DNA from: Burkholderiales bacterium
Lineage (GTDB): Bacteria; Pseudomonadota; Gammaproteobacteria; Burkholderiales; Burkholderiaceae_F
NCBI GenBank assembly: GCA_021298875.1
Contig: JAJTHJ010000112.1
Location: forward strand, 1 to 12,912
Direction of reading: 5' to 3'
DNA length: 12,912 nucleotides
Position numbers and translations under genes: made by a program. A model generated the notes under the pieces. It ran no database searches and was not told the origin of the DNA. It saw only the letters and a program-made list of their open reading frames with translations. Shown here piece after piece: positions 1 to 7,307 of this stretch (position 1 is the stretch's first letter; every line of letters starts with the position of its first letter).

Positions 1-38
1 CCCTCAAACTCCATCTCGGCAAAGCTGCGCTGATGCAT
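1..38 (-). CDS. IS5-family-like transposase, N-terminal fragment cut by window edge
   Basis: Reading leftward from an ATG at 38, the twelve complete codons give MHQRSFAEMEFE, and the frame is open to the window edge. This resembles the start of many IS5-group transposases, which commonly begin with a Q-S/T-F-A-x-x-x-F/Y-E pattern followed by an R/K-rich segment. A GGGAAC stretch just upstream (45-50 on the minus strand) could serve as ribosome binding site. Only 12 residues are visible, so the assignment rests on pattern memory. The element's terminal inverted repeat would be expected somewhere in 40-120, but it cannot be recognised without the other end. Confidence 0.5.
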   Translation of the reverse strand, partial: MHQRSFAEMEFE

Positions 39-128
39 GATCGTTCCCGCTCGATCTGCGATGAGCGCGATTGTCGCAGCGCTACACGTCGTCAGGCATG
101 CGCGGTGGCGAATAAATCAGCACTTCCT

Positions 129-180
129 TAACCCTCCCCCTCCGGGGGAGGGTGGCGCGAAGCGCCGGGTGCGGGAAGAC
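129..180 (+). repeat. GC-rich palindromic repeat, type A copy 1
   Basis: A 10-bp perfect stem (131-140 with 144-153, loop TCC) is followed by a second hairpin, GGCGC-GAA-GCGCC (154-166), and then a tail GGGTGCGGGAAGAC. The same module, nearly identical, recurs in opposite orientation at 6174-6224. It lies between the putative IS end and the TPR lipoprotein gene. Such modules are dispersed intergenic repeats in many high-GC proteobacteria. They may be non-autonomous mobile elements or RNA structures at transcript ends. Confidence 0.8.
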
Positions 181-221
181 CGCCACGCGTCGGACAAGCC
201 GCCCAATAGAATCGACCGCCA

Positions 222-1916
222 ATGCTCCGCCTGCTACTTGCCGCCCTCTGCGCGCTCGCCCTCGCCGCCTGCGACCGCCCCGCGCCCGTGCCGGCGCCGG
301 TCATCCGGGGCCTCGGCACTCACACGATGCCGATCGCCACCGCCAGCCCGCAGGCGCAGCGCTACTTCGACCAGGGGCTGGCGCTCGCCTGGGCCTTCGA
401 CTTCTACGAGGCGGCACGCGCCTTCGACGCCGCGCTCAAGGTCGACCCGCAGTGCGCGATGTGCGCGTGGGGGTTGGGCTACGCGACCGGCCCCAACATC
501 AACGCGCCGATCCGCGGCGATCTCTCTACCGCCATCGGCTACACCCAGCGCGCGCTGCAACTGGCACCCAAGGCCACGCCGCGCGAGCAGGCGCTGATCC
601 GCGCACTCGCCGTGCGCTACGGCATCGACGCTGCAACGCCCGCCGCGCCCATCGACCCGCGGTTGGCCCCGCCGCCGTCGCTTTGCATCACCCGCCCGCC
701 GCCGCATGCCGATCCGCTCGACCTCGCCTACGCCAACGCGCTGGCGGCCGTGCAGGCGCAGTTTCCGGACGACCTCGCCATCGCACTGCTGCATGCCGAG
801 TCGCTGCTGCAACTGTCGCCTTGGGACTGGTGGGACAAGCAAGGCGAGCCGCGCGCCGGCACGCCGGAGCCCATTGCGATTCTCGAAGCGAGCCTCGCGC
901 GCGACCCGAATCACGCCGCCGCCAATCACTACCTGATCCACGCGTTCGAGCGCGCGCCCACGCCGCAGCAGGCACTCGCCGCCGCCGACCGGCTGGGTGC
1001 GCTGGCGCCCGCGGCGGGGCACATGGTGCACATGCCGGCGCACATCTACATGCGGCTGGGCCGCTACGCGGATGCTTCGCGCGCCAACCAAGCCGCCATC
1101 GATGCCGACGCCAATGTGGCGGCGCAACTGCGCGCGCAAGGCTTCGAGCCGCTGTCGCATATCTCGCATCACGAACACTTTCTGTGGAGTTCGGCCACGC
1201 TGGAAGGGCGCCGCGGCACGGCGCTGGCCGCCGCGCAGGCGCTGGCGACCAAGGCTGCGAGCGGTGGTGAACCCTTCGGCGCGGGCGGCAGCAACGACTA
1301 CTTCATTGCACTGCCGCTGCTGGCGCAGGTTCGGTTTGGCGACTGGGATGCCGTACTCGCCGCAGCGCAGCCCACGGGCCACAGCAGCTTCCCCAAAGCC
1401 GTGTGGCATTGGGTGCGCGGCACCGCCTTCGCGCGCAAGGGCGAGGCCGGTGCCGCGGCAACCGAACTCGCCGCATTGCAAGCCGCGGCTGCCGATCCGT
1501 CGCTTGCGGACAAGACGCTGAAGTCCATCGACCCGCTGACCGCGCTGCTCGCGGTCGGTATCGAGTCCTTGCAGGGCGAGATCGCGCTGGCGCGCAAGCA
1601 GGCCGCGCAGGCGATTGCGCACTTGCGCCGCGCGGTCGAGTTACAGGCGGAACTCGACGCGCACGAGCCGCCGCCGTGGCCGCAGTCGCTCACTGCCGAA
1701 CTCGGCTCCGCGCTGTTGTTGGCCGGCAAGCCTGCGGACGCGGAGCGCGCGTTTCGCGAAGACTTGAAGCACTACCCCGCCAACGGCTGGGCGCTGTACG
1801 GTGTGGCCGAAAGCCTGCGCCGCCAAGGCAAGCGCGCGCAGGCGGCGCAGGCCGAGGCCGAGTTCAAGCGCGCGTGGGCGGCGGCGGATTTATCGCGACC
1901 GGAAGCGCGGTACTGA
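222..1916 (+). CDS. TPR-repeat lipoprotein, 564 aa, function unknown
   Basis: The N-terminus is a short hydrophobic signal ending in a lipobox (LAAC, Cys17), so the mature protein is probably lipid-anchored in the periplasm or outer membrane. Helical TPR-like units follow: the clearest starts near residue 43 (AQRYFDQGLALAWAFDFYEA) and carries the alternating small/aromatic pattern and the AFDAALKVDP end of a TPR. Further alanine-rich helical pairs run to the C-terminus, including GWALYGVAESLRRQGKRAQA near 525-545. The middle has histidine clusters: NHYLIH (235-240), GHMVHMPAH (266-274) and HISHHEHF (313-320). From memory, similar motifs recur in a widespread uncharacterised bacterial TPR family. 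The ATG at 222 is chosen because it gives the lipobox; no strong Shine-Dalgarno is visible. No neighbour suggests a partner. A scaffold role is inference, and enzymatic activity through the histidines is possible but unproven. Confidence 0.85.
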   Translation: MLRLLLAALCALALAACDRPAPVPAPVIRGLGTHTMPIATASPQAQRYFDQGLALAWAFDFYEAARAFDAALKVDPQCAMCAWGLGYATGPNINAPIRGDLSTAIGYTQRALQLAPKATPREQALIRALAVRYGIDAATPAAPIDPRLAPPPSLCITRPPPHADPLDLAYANALAAVQAQFPDDLAIALLHAESLLQLSPWDWWDKQGEPRAGTPEPIAILEASLARDPNHAAANHYLIHAFERAPTPQQALAAADRLGALAPAAGHMVHMPAHIYMRLGRYADASRANQAAIDADANVAAQLRAQGFEPLSHISHHEHFLWSSATLEGRRGTALAAAQALATKAASGGEPFGAGGSNDYFIALPLLAQVRFGDWDAVLAAAQPTGHSSFPKAVWHWVRGTAFARKGEAGAAATELAALQAAAADPSLADKTLKSIDPLTALLAVGIESLQGEIALARKQAAQAIAHLRRAVELQAELDAHEPPPWPQSLTAELGSALLLAGKPADAERAFREDLKHYPANGWALYGVAESLRRQGKRAQAAQAEAEFKRAWAAADLSRPEARY

Positions 1917-2073
1917 GGCAAACACCGCCGCGACCGACGCCCGCGAGCCGACGGTGGAACCGGCGCGAACCTGCCATGTCTCAGCCGTAGTCGACCCGAA
2001 ACCGGCGCTTCGAGTTGCCGCATCGTGGCACGGCCGAGCTATCCTTCGTCCACTGAAATTGGGAGGGAATGAA

Positions 2074-2649
2074 ATGAGTCATCGATTTTCGCGCGTGGTG
2101 ATGTGCTTACCCATGCTGGCCGCGGCGATGCACGCGGGCGCGGCAACGCAGGGCACGCCGTCCTCAACGAGTTCGACCGGCAGCTTCGTGTTTACGGCAA
2201 ATGCGCCGGCAACACCGCGGCTGGTTCAGGTGCTCAACATCAGCGACATCACAGTCGATAACTCTTCGCGGGCACTGAAGGGGCCGTCCAACGTCCCCGG
2301 CGGGACAATGTCGTTCTGCGTTGTCGACACCTACGTCGGCACGGTCGGGTTGTCGATCTCGTCCACCAACTACACGGGGGCCAACGGGTGGAACGTCAGA
2401 GCGTCCGACGGATCGCGGCTTGAGTACGACGTACTTGCGGAAACACCGAGCGAGACGACCCTCGGCGCGAGTTCACCCTCTGCCGCGTCGTTCGCGGTGT
2501 CGATGGGCCCTTCACGCGTGGTGGGGGACAGCAGCCAGTGCAGCACCGGCAACATTCGGCTGCATCTCAACCTCAAGGCCACGATGCCGACATCTCTCCC
2601 GGCGAAGTCCTACACGGACACGGTCACCCTCGTCGCGACGCCACAGTAG
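2074..2649 (+). CDS. Secreted beta-rich protein, pilus/coat-subunit-like, 191 aa
   Basis: The ATG at 2074 is set by a strong GGGAGG ribosome binding site at 2061-2066, 7 nt upstream. The frame is open farther upstream, but that part has no signal sequence. Residues 1-24 form a signal peptide with cleavage likely in the AMHAGAATQ region, so export is predicted. The mature part is Ser/Thr/Gly/Val-rich with short alternating beta-strand patterns and two cysteines (C82, C156) placed to form a disulfide. It ends in AKSYTDTVTLVATPQ, the kind of final strand (Y-x-D-T-V-T-L) seen in spore-coat-U, DUF4402 and CsuA/B-like pilin domains. No chaperone or usher gene is adjacent. I infer an Ig-like surface or pilus subunit; the precise family is uncertain. 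It converges on selB with a 72-bp gap and no clear terminator. Confidence 0.75.
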   Translation: MSHRFSRVVMCLPMLAAAMHAGAATQGTPSSTSSTGSFVFTANAPATPRLVQVLNISDITVDNSSRALKGPSNVPGGTMSFCVVDTYVGTVGLSISSTNYTGANGWNVRASDGSRLEYDVLAETPSETTLGASSPSAASFAVSMGPSRVVGDSSQCSTGNIRLHLNLKATMPTSLPAKSYTDTVTLVATPQ

Positions 2650-2721
2650 CGGCAGATGTTGCCCGGTTTGGCGCAGGACGCTGAGTCTGCGCGCGAAGGT
2701 AAGCGTTTTGGATAGCCACGG

Positions 2722-4668
2722 TCAGGCGCTCCGCCACGGATTGCCCCGCCGCAGCAGGTGATCGTCGCGCACGCGGCGCAGATACCCGACCCGGTCGAAG
2801 AACTCCAGGATTTGAATCGCCACCTTGCGCCCGCCGCCGATGCGGTCGCGGAAGGCGGCGGCGCGCGCCGCACCTTCGGCTTGCGCGAGTTCGGCGGCGA
2901 TGTCGGCCATCCGCGCGACCGCCTCGGTCAGGAAAAAGTGGTCGAGCGCCACCAGCGTCACTTCACCCACGCGTGCCACCGCGCGCAGGGTGGCGCGCAC
3001 TTCGGCCTCGGCGATGCCGGTGGCCTTGGCGATGTCGCGCACGCGCGGGGGGCCGTAGGGTGACGCCATCAACAGCGGCTTGATCTTCTCCCAGCGCGTG
3101 CGCTCGGCCGCGCCGAGTTCGGCGCGGTGCGCGGGCAGCGCGACAAAGGCGCCGCGGCGCGCGAGCTGCGCGCTGGCCAGCAGTTCGTCGAGCAGCGCGG
3201 CAAAGGCATCGGCGTCCACATTGGGCGCGACGATGCGGCGCAGCCGGTTTTGTTCCAGCCCCGGCATCTCGGGCTCGCGCTCGTGCGTGGCGGCGACCGC
3301 GTCCAGCACGCGCGACCGCAAGGCCTGCCACGCGGCGGGGGCGAAGGCGACGCCTCCGGCGACGCGCGCGCCGACTTGCGCGAGCAGCGCGTGCAGTTCG
3401 TCGTCGCGCAGGTTCCAGCCGCTGGCGATGCGGGCGAGGGGGATCGGGGTTTGGGAGAGCCAGGTGGTGAGGGCGTGGTTGGGCTGCGGCGGGGTGTCGA
3501 AAGACGCTGGGCCCCGGCCTTCGCCGGGGCGACGGGGGTTTGAGTCGTCGCGCAGCGCAGCGAGCAAGGCCAGGCGCTCCGGCCGGCGTTTGCCGCGTGC
3601 GGGCGGCGCGATGTCGAGCACCACACCACCGGCCAGTGTGCGGCTGGCAGCGGCGTCGCGCAGCACAAAGCGGTCGCCACGGCACACCGGCAGCGGCACG
3701 ACGGGCTGCACGGACACCAGCGCCTCGCCGCTGGGGGCGAGGCTGGCGCAGTCGAGCAACGCCACGCGCGCCAGCACATCGCGCGTGCCGTGGTGCAGAT
3801 GCACCTGCGTCCATGGGGCGAGCGAGCGCGCCTCGCGCGCGGACAGGCGCAGCGTGGCGTCGAAGCGGTCGGTCGTGTTGGCGAGCGCCGGTGCCTGCAC
3901 CCAGAGGCCGCGCTCGATGTCTTCGCGCGCCACGCCGACCAAGGCGAGCGCGCAACGCTCGCCGGCGCGGCCGACTTCCGCCGCTCGATCCTGCGCGTGC
4001 AGCGAGCGCGCGCGCGCGCGCAGGCCGGGCGGCTGGATGGCGACCTCATCGCCCACGCGCACGCTGCCGGCGTGCACGGTGCCGGTGGCCACGGTGCCGA
4101 TGCCGCCCAGCGTGAACACGCGGTCGATGGCGAGGCGGAACTGCCCGCCGTCCGGCCGCACGGCGCGCCCGCGGGCAGTGGCGCGCAGATGCGCATCGAG
4201 CACGGCGAGGCCCTCGCCGCTGCGCGCGGACACGGCAAACACCGGCCAGTCCGCCTGCGGCGTGCCGGCGAGGACGGCGGCCAGTTGCGCGCGCACTGCG
4301 GCCACACGCTCGGCGGGCACGGCGTCGATCTTGGTCAGCGCCACCACGCCGTCGCGCAGGCCGAGCAGGCGCAGGATGTCCAGGTGCTCTTCGGTCTGCG
4401 GCATCACGCCGTCGTCGGCCGCCACGACCAATAGCGCCAGATCGATGCCGGTGGCGCCGGCGAGCATGGTGTGCACAAAGCGCTCGTGCCCCGGCACGTC
4501 GATGAAGCCCAGCACGCCGCCGTCGGCGAGCGGCAGGTAGGCGTAGCCGAGTTCGATCGAAATGCCACGCTTTTGCTCTTCCGGCAGCCGGTCGGTGTTG
4601 CGGCCGGTGAGCCGCGTGATTAGCGCGGTCTTGCCGTGGTCGATGTGGCCGGCGGTGCCGATCAGCAT
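2722..4668 (-). CDS. selB: Selenocysteine-specific elongation factor SelB, 648 aa
   Basis: SelB is the EF-Tu-like GTPase that carries Sec-tRNA(Sec) to UGA codons marked by a SECIS hairpin. The G1 loop GHIDHGKT is at residues 7-14, switch region RGISIELGYAYL at 34-45, DVPGHE at 57-62 and TKID at 112-115. EF-Tu-like domains II and III follow to about residue 370. The rest, about 395-648, is the winged-helix region expected to bind the SECIS RNA. At 648 aa it is slightly longer than E. coli SelB (614 aa); part of the excess is a translated palindromic repeat at residues 377-391. The ATG at 4668 is chosen because it starts directly at MLIGTAGH. It overlaps the end of selA by 7 nt (ATGCTGA), has no Shine-Dalgarno of its own, and so is probably translated by coupling. 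Its evident client in this window is fdnG. Confidence 0.97.
   Translation of the reverse strand: MLIGTAGHIDHGKTALITRLTGRNTDRLPEEQKRGISIELGYAYLPLADGGVLGFIDVPGHERFVHTMLAGATGIDLALLVVAADDGVMPQTEEHLDILRLLGLRDGVVALTKIDAVPAERVAAVRAQLAAVLAGTPQADWPVFAVSARSGEGLAVLDAHLRATARGRAVRPDGGQFRLAIDRVFTLGGIGTVATGTVHAGSVRVGDEVAIQPPGLRARARSLHAQDRAAEVGRAGERCALALVGVAREDIERGLWVQAPALANTTDRFDATLRLSAREARSLAPWTQVHLHHGTRDVLARVALLDCASLAPSGEALVSVQPVVPLPVCRGDRFVLRDAAASRTLAGGVVLDIAPPARGKRRPERLALLAALRDDSNPRRPGEGRGPASFDTPPQPNHALTTWLSQTPIPLARIASGWNLRDDELHALLAQVGARVAGGVAFAPAAWQALRSRVLDAVAATHEREPEMPGLEQNRLRRIVAPNVDADAFAALLDELLASAQLARRGAFVALPAHRAELGAAERTRWEKIKPLLMASPYGPPRVRDIAKATGIAEAEVRATLRAVARVGEVTLVALDHFFLTEAVARMADIAAELAQAEGAARAAAFRDRIGGGRKVAIQILEFFDRVGYLRRVRDDHLLRRGNPWRSA
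3502..3540 (-). repeat. Palindromic repeat inserted in frame within selB
   Basis: On the plus strand 3511-3518 (GCCCCGGC) pairs perfectly with 3523-3530 (GCCGGGGC) around a CTTC loop. Flanks resemble a dispersed proteobacterial repeat whose core reads CGCCCCGGCGAAGGCCGGGG on the minus strand, followed by CCAGCGTCTTTCGAC. It is translated in the selB frame as PRRPGEGRGPASFD (residues 378-391). The identification as a member of that repeat family is from memory; the palindrome and its in-frame position are seen directly. Confidence 0.75.
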
Positions 4669-6119
4669 TGGGTGACCGGTGATCGGTGATCGGTGATCGG
4701 TTTGGCCATAGCCAACTGCTGCAGCAACGCTGCTTCGTCGTCGCTGCGCAAACACCGGCAATCGAGCCACAAGCGCTGCCCGGCGATGCGGCCGACGACG
4801 GGTGTGGGCAACTCGCGTAGCCGCGCGGCCAGGCGCTCGACGGCGCGGCCGGCGCCCTTGGCTTGCGCGGGCGTGAGTACCACCGCAAACGAGGGCAGCC
4901 GTTCCACCGGCAGGCTGCCCGAGCCGATCTGGCTGGCGCAGGCTTCGATGCTCGCGGCGTAGTCCTTGCCGGCAAATGCGGCCAGCGCGGCCTGCACATG
5001 CTCGCAGGCGGCGCGGATGTCGGCGGCGGGGCGCGTGAGCAGTGCGAGTACCGGCAGGCGCTCCGGCAGCCGGTGGCCGGAGGCGTAGATACGCAGCGTG
5101 GCCTCCAGCGCGGCCAGCGTGAGCTTGGAGCAGCGCAGCGCGCGCTTGAGCGGGTGCTTCTTGATCTTCGCTATCGCGGCCGGAGTGCCGACGATCAGCC
5201 CCGCCTGCGGGCCGCCCAGCAGTTTGTCGCCGGAGAAGGTCACCACGTCCGCGCCGGCGGCGAGCGACTCCTGCGGCAGCGGTTCGCGCGGCAGGCCGTA
5301 GTGCGAGAGGTCGATCACCGCGCCCGCGCCCAGGTCCACCATGTAGGGCAGGCCGGCGCGGTGGGCGATGGCGGCGAGCGTCTGGTCGTCGACCGCGGCG
5401 GTGAAGCCGGTGATCGCGTAGTTGGACCAGTGCGCCTTGACGATCAGCGCGGTCTTGGGCGTGATCGCGTCCTCGTAGTCGCGCGGGTGCGTGCGGTTGG
5501 TGGTGCCCACTTCCACGAGCTTGCAGCCGGCCGCCTCCATGATGTCCGGAAGGCGGAAGGCGCCACCGATTTCGATCAGCTCGCCTCTGGAGACGATCAC
5601 CTCGCGCCGCGCGGCCAGGGCGGCGAGTGCCAGAACCACCGCGCCGGCGTTGTTGTTAACGACGGTGACGGCTGGCGCGCCGGTCAGCTCGCGCAGCAGG
5701 TCTTCGACGATGTCGTCGCGGTCGCCGCGGCCGGCACCGGCGAGGTCGTATTCGAGCGCGACGTACTGGCGCATCGCGGCGGCAACGGCATCGATGGCTT
5801 CATCGGCCAGCAGCGCGCGGCCGAGGTTGGTGTGGATCACCGTGCCAGTCAGGTTGATGACGGAGGTCAGCCGCGGCGCCGCAAATATGCGCGCGGCGGT
5901 CGCGGTGGCGGCGACCAAGGCATCGAACGTCGGCGCGGCGCTGCCGCTCTTGATGGCCTCACGCGCGGCGGCGAGTTCGGCTTGCGCAGCGCGTTTGACG
6001 AAGGCGGTGCCGAGTTCCTGCGCCAGCGCGGCGAGCGGCGGCGCGTTAAGCAGGCGATCGACGGCGGGGAGATGTGCAAGCTGCTCGCCCGGACCGGGCA
6101 GAGGCATTGTGGGGGGCAT
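4662..6119 (-). CDS. selA: L-seryl-tRNA(Sec) selenium transferase SelA, 485 aa
   Basis: SelA is the PLP-dependent enzyme that converts Ser-tRNA(Sec) to Sec-tRNA(Sec) using selenophosphate. The PLP lysine lies in SGDKLLGGPQAG, as Lys299. Other family blocks are INLTGTVIHTNLGRALL (88-104), the RGD/NNNAGAV region (131-161) and VDLGAGAVIDLSHYG (261-275). The length is close to E. coli SelA (463 aa). The first ATG, at 6119, is used; an alternative in-frame ATG is at 6107, and neither has a convincing Shine-Dalgarno. A stop at 6153-6155 rules out starts farther upstream. The last residues (PITDHRSPVTQC) are encoded by a tandem 7-bp repeat rather than conserved sequence. It ends inside the selB start and lies 184 bp downstream of fdhE. 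Confidence 0.97.
   Translation of the reverse strand: MPPTMPLPGPGEQLAHLPAVDRLLNAPPLAALAQELGTAFVKRAAQAELAAAREAIKSGSAAPTFDALVAATATAARIFAAPRLTSVINLTGTVIHTNLGRALLADEAIDAVAAAMRQYVALEYDLAGAGRGDRDDIVEDLLRELTGAPAVTVVNNNAGAVVLALAALAARREVIVSRGELIEIGGAFRLPDIMEAAGCKLVEVGTTNRTHPRDYEDAITPKTALIVKAHWSNYAITGFTAAVDDQTLAAIAHRAGLPYMVDLGAGAVIDLSHYGLPREPLPQESLAAGADVVTFSGDKLLGGPQAGLIVGTPAAIAKIKKHPLKRALRCSKLTLAALEATLRIYASGHRLPERLPVLALLTRPAADIRAACEHVQAALAAFAGKDYAASIEACASQIGSGSLPVERLPSFAVVLTPAQAKGAGRAVERLAARLRELPTPVVGRIAGQRLWLDCRCLRSDDEAALLQQLAMAKPITDHRSPVTQC
4671..4698 (-). repeat. Four tandem 7-bp units at the selA/selB junction
   Basis: On the plus strand the sequence reads GGTGACC and then GGTGATC three times in a row (4671-4677, 4678-4684, 4685-4691, 4692-4698). 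It encodes the last residues of SelA and ends two bases before the selB start codon. The unit length is not a multiple of three, so any change in copy number shifts the SelA frame while leaving selB intact. Confidence 0.9.
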
Positions 6120-6173
6120 GGGCTGTTGTCGAGGTGCGAGATGCGATGCGAGTTACTTCCTCTGTAGGTTGCA

Positions 6174-6224
6174 GTCTTCCCTCACCCGGCGCTTCGCGCC
6201 ACCCTCTCCCGGGAGGAGAGGGTT
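6174..6224 (-). repeat. GC-rich palindromic repeat, type A copy 2
   Basis: Read on the minus strand, this is nearly identical to the element at 129-180: an inverted CCCTCTCC.../...GGAGAGGG stem, then GGCGCGAAGCGCC, then GGGTGAGGGAAGAC. It sits between fdhE and selA, immediately beside a type B repeat in opposite orientation, so the two GGGAAGAC tails point outward. Confidence 0.85.
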
Positions 6225-6228
6225 CGTT

Positions 6229-6273
6229 CTCCCCTCTCCCCCCGGGAGAGGGGCCGGGGGTGAGGGAAGACCG
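6229..6273 (+). repeat. GC-rich palindromic repeat, type B copy 1
   Basis: A perfect 10-bp stem (CCCCTCTCCC at 6231-6240 with GGGAGAGGGG at 6244-6253, CCC loop) is followed by CCGGGGGTGAGGGAAGACCG. It shares the tail GTGAGGGAAGAC with type A but lacks the GGCGCGAAGCGCC hairpin. Its closest relative in the window is the element at 7308-7353. Confidence 0.85.
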
Positions 6274-6303
6274 CAGGCAAAGGCTCGATATTCAAGACGG
6301 CAA

Positions 6304-7230
6304 TCAACCGCCGCCCGGATGAAACAACATATTAGGCCCCGACCGCGCAAACCCCCGCTCATCGACCAGCAGGTCGAGCGCCAGCGAGGCGAGGTCGTCG
6401 GCGACGGGATCGGCGTAGGCGTCCTTGTCGCGGTAGAAGATTTTCAAGTACGTCTTGCACTCGTCGCAGGCTTCGGCGCGGCGCGCGGCGGCGGTGGCGT
6501 CGCTGCCGTCGTTGTCCTGCGCCGACAGGGACAGATAGTGCGCGCCCTTGTCCTGCTCGCAGGCGGAACACTGGATGCGCGCCATGTTCCATTCGGTGCT
6601 GCACAGCGCGCAGTGCAGATACCGCAGGTTGTTGCGCACGCCGCCCAGGCGCACCACGCTCGCCACCGGGCGCGTGGCGCAGACCGGGCAGACGGTGGGC
6701 ACGTCGAACTTCTCCAGCGCCGCCACGTCGAGCGCGGAGGCGGCGCGGGCGAACCAGACTTGCAACGCGGCGCCGACAAAGGGCACCAACGCGGCATCCG
6801 CATTGAGCGTGCTGCCGGCCAGGATGCGATCGGCGAGCGCCTCGGCCTCGGCGTCGGTCAGCGCATCCACGGCGGCGAGCGCCGCCGCCGGCCCGCCGGC
6901 CGCGCGCACGCGCTGCACGATCTCGCGCAGATCGGCGCGCCAGCCGGCGTCGCGCGGCGTGGACAGCGCCGACAGCGGCGGCATGCCGTAGTTGAGGCTG
7001 CGCTGCACGGCCTCGGCCGAAGGTGTCGCGGCGGGTCGCGCGTCGAACACCTCGTACTGCGCCTGCGCAACGTGCCCCATCAGTTGAAGAAACTCGCCCA
7101 TCGCATGCCCGCGCGCCAGTTGCGCGAAGCGCGCGGCGCGGTCGGCAAAGGTCTGCGCGGAAGGCAGCACCACGCGCGGCGCGTTGGGCACGCGGTCGGT
7201 GGTGCCGTCGGTGATGATCGGGGTGGGCAA
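6304..7230 (-). CDS. fdhE: Formate dehydrogenase assembly protein FdhE, 308 aa
   Basis: FdhE is a cytoplasmic iron-binding, rubredoxin-like accessory protein needed for active Tat-exported respiratory formate dehydrogenase; it acts on the catalytic subunit before export. Four CxxC motifs are visible: CPVC (181-184), CALC (207-210), CSAC (221-224) and CDEC (255-258). The N-terminal half is helical. The length matches E. coli FdhE (309 aa). The start is an unusual TTG at 7228-7230, chosen because GGAG (7238-7241) lies 7 nt upstream and no in-frame ATG or GTG fits better. An intrinsic terminator ends directly against this Shine-Dalgarno, 128 bp after fdnI, so expression may be set below that of fdnGHI or come partly from a separate promoter. 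Confidence 0.93.
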   Translation of the reverse strand: MPTPIITDGTTDRVPNAPRVVLPSAQTFADRAARFAQLARGHAMGEFLQLMGHVAQAQYEVFDARPAATPSAEAVQRSLNYGMPPLSALSTPRDAGWRADLREIVQRVRAAGGPAAALAAVDALTDAEAEALADRILAGSTLNADAALVPFVGAALQVWFARAASALDVAALEKFDVPTVCPVCATRPVASVVRLGGVRNNLRYLHCALCSTEWNMARIQCSACEQDKGAHYLSLSAQDNDGSDATAAARRAEACDECKTYLKIFYRDKDAYADPVADDLASLALDLLVDERGFARSGPNMLFHPGGG

Positions 7231-7241
7231 ACTGTGACTCC

Positions 7242-7269
7242 AAAAAAATGCGGCGGGGTGTCCCGCCGC
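7242..7269 (-). terminator. Intrinsic terminator between fdnI and fdhE
   Basis: On the minus strand a perfect 8-bp GC stem, GCGGCGGG-ACAC-CCCGCCGC (7269 to 7250), is followed by A and seven consecutive T (7248-7242). This is a textbook Rho-independent terminator for leftward transcripts from fdnGHI. The T-run is immediately followed by the GGAG of fdhE, so the hairpin may also affect initiation on fdhE. Confidence 0.8.
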
Positions 7270-7307
7270 GGTCAGACTAACCGGGGGAGAAGGTTAACCG
7301 CTGTCCA

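Noticed and set aside
1917..2073. Promoter for the pilus-like gene (TTGCCG ... CTATCC)
   Set aside because: The spacing is about 18 bp, but the -10 match is poor and nothing supports it over chance.
2650..2721. Terminator between the convergent pilus-like gene and selB
   Set aside because: No stem followed by a T-run on either strand.
4669..4770. N-terminal extension of selB upstream of 4668
   Set aside because: The frame is open, but it overlaps selA, includes the 7-bp repeat, and lacks similarity to SelB; the family start MLIGTAGH is exactly at 4668.
6120..6303. tRNA-Sec gene (selC) in the fdhE-selA gap
   Set aside because: The structured part is explained by the two palindromic repeats; no roughly 95-nt cloverleaf with a UCA anticodon and CCA end is seen here or in the other gaps.
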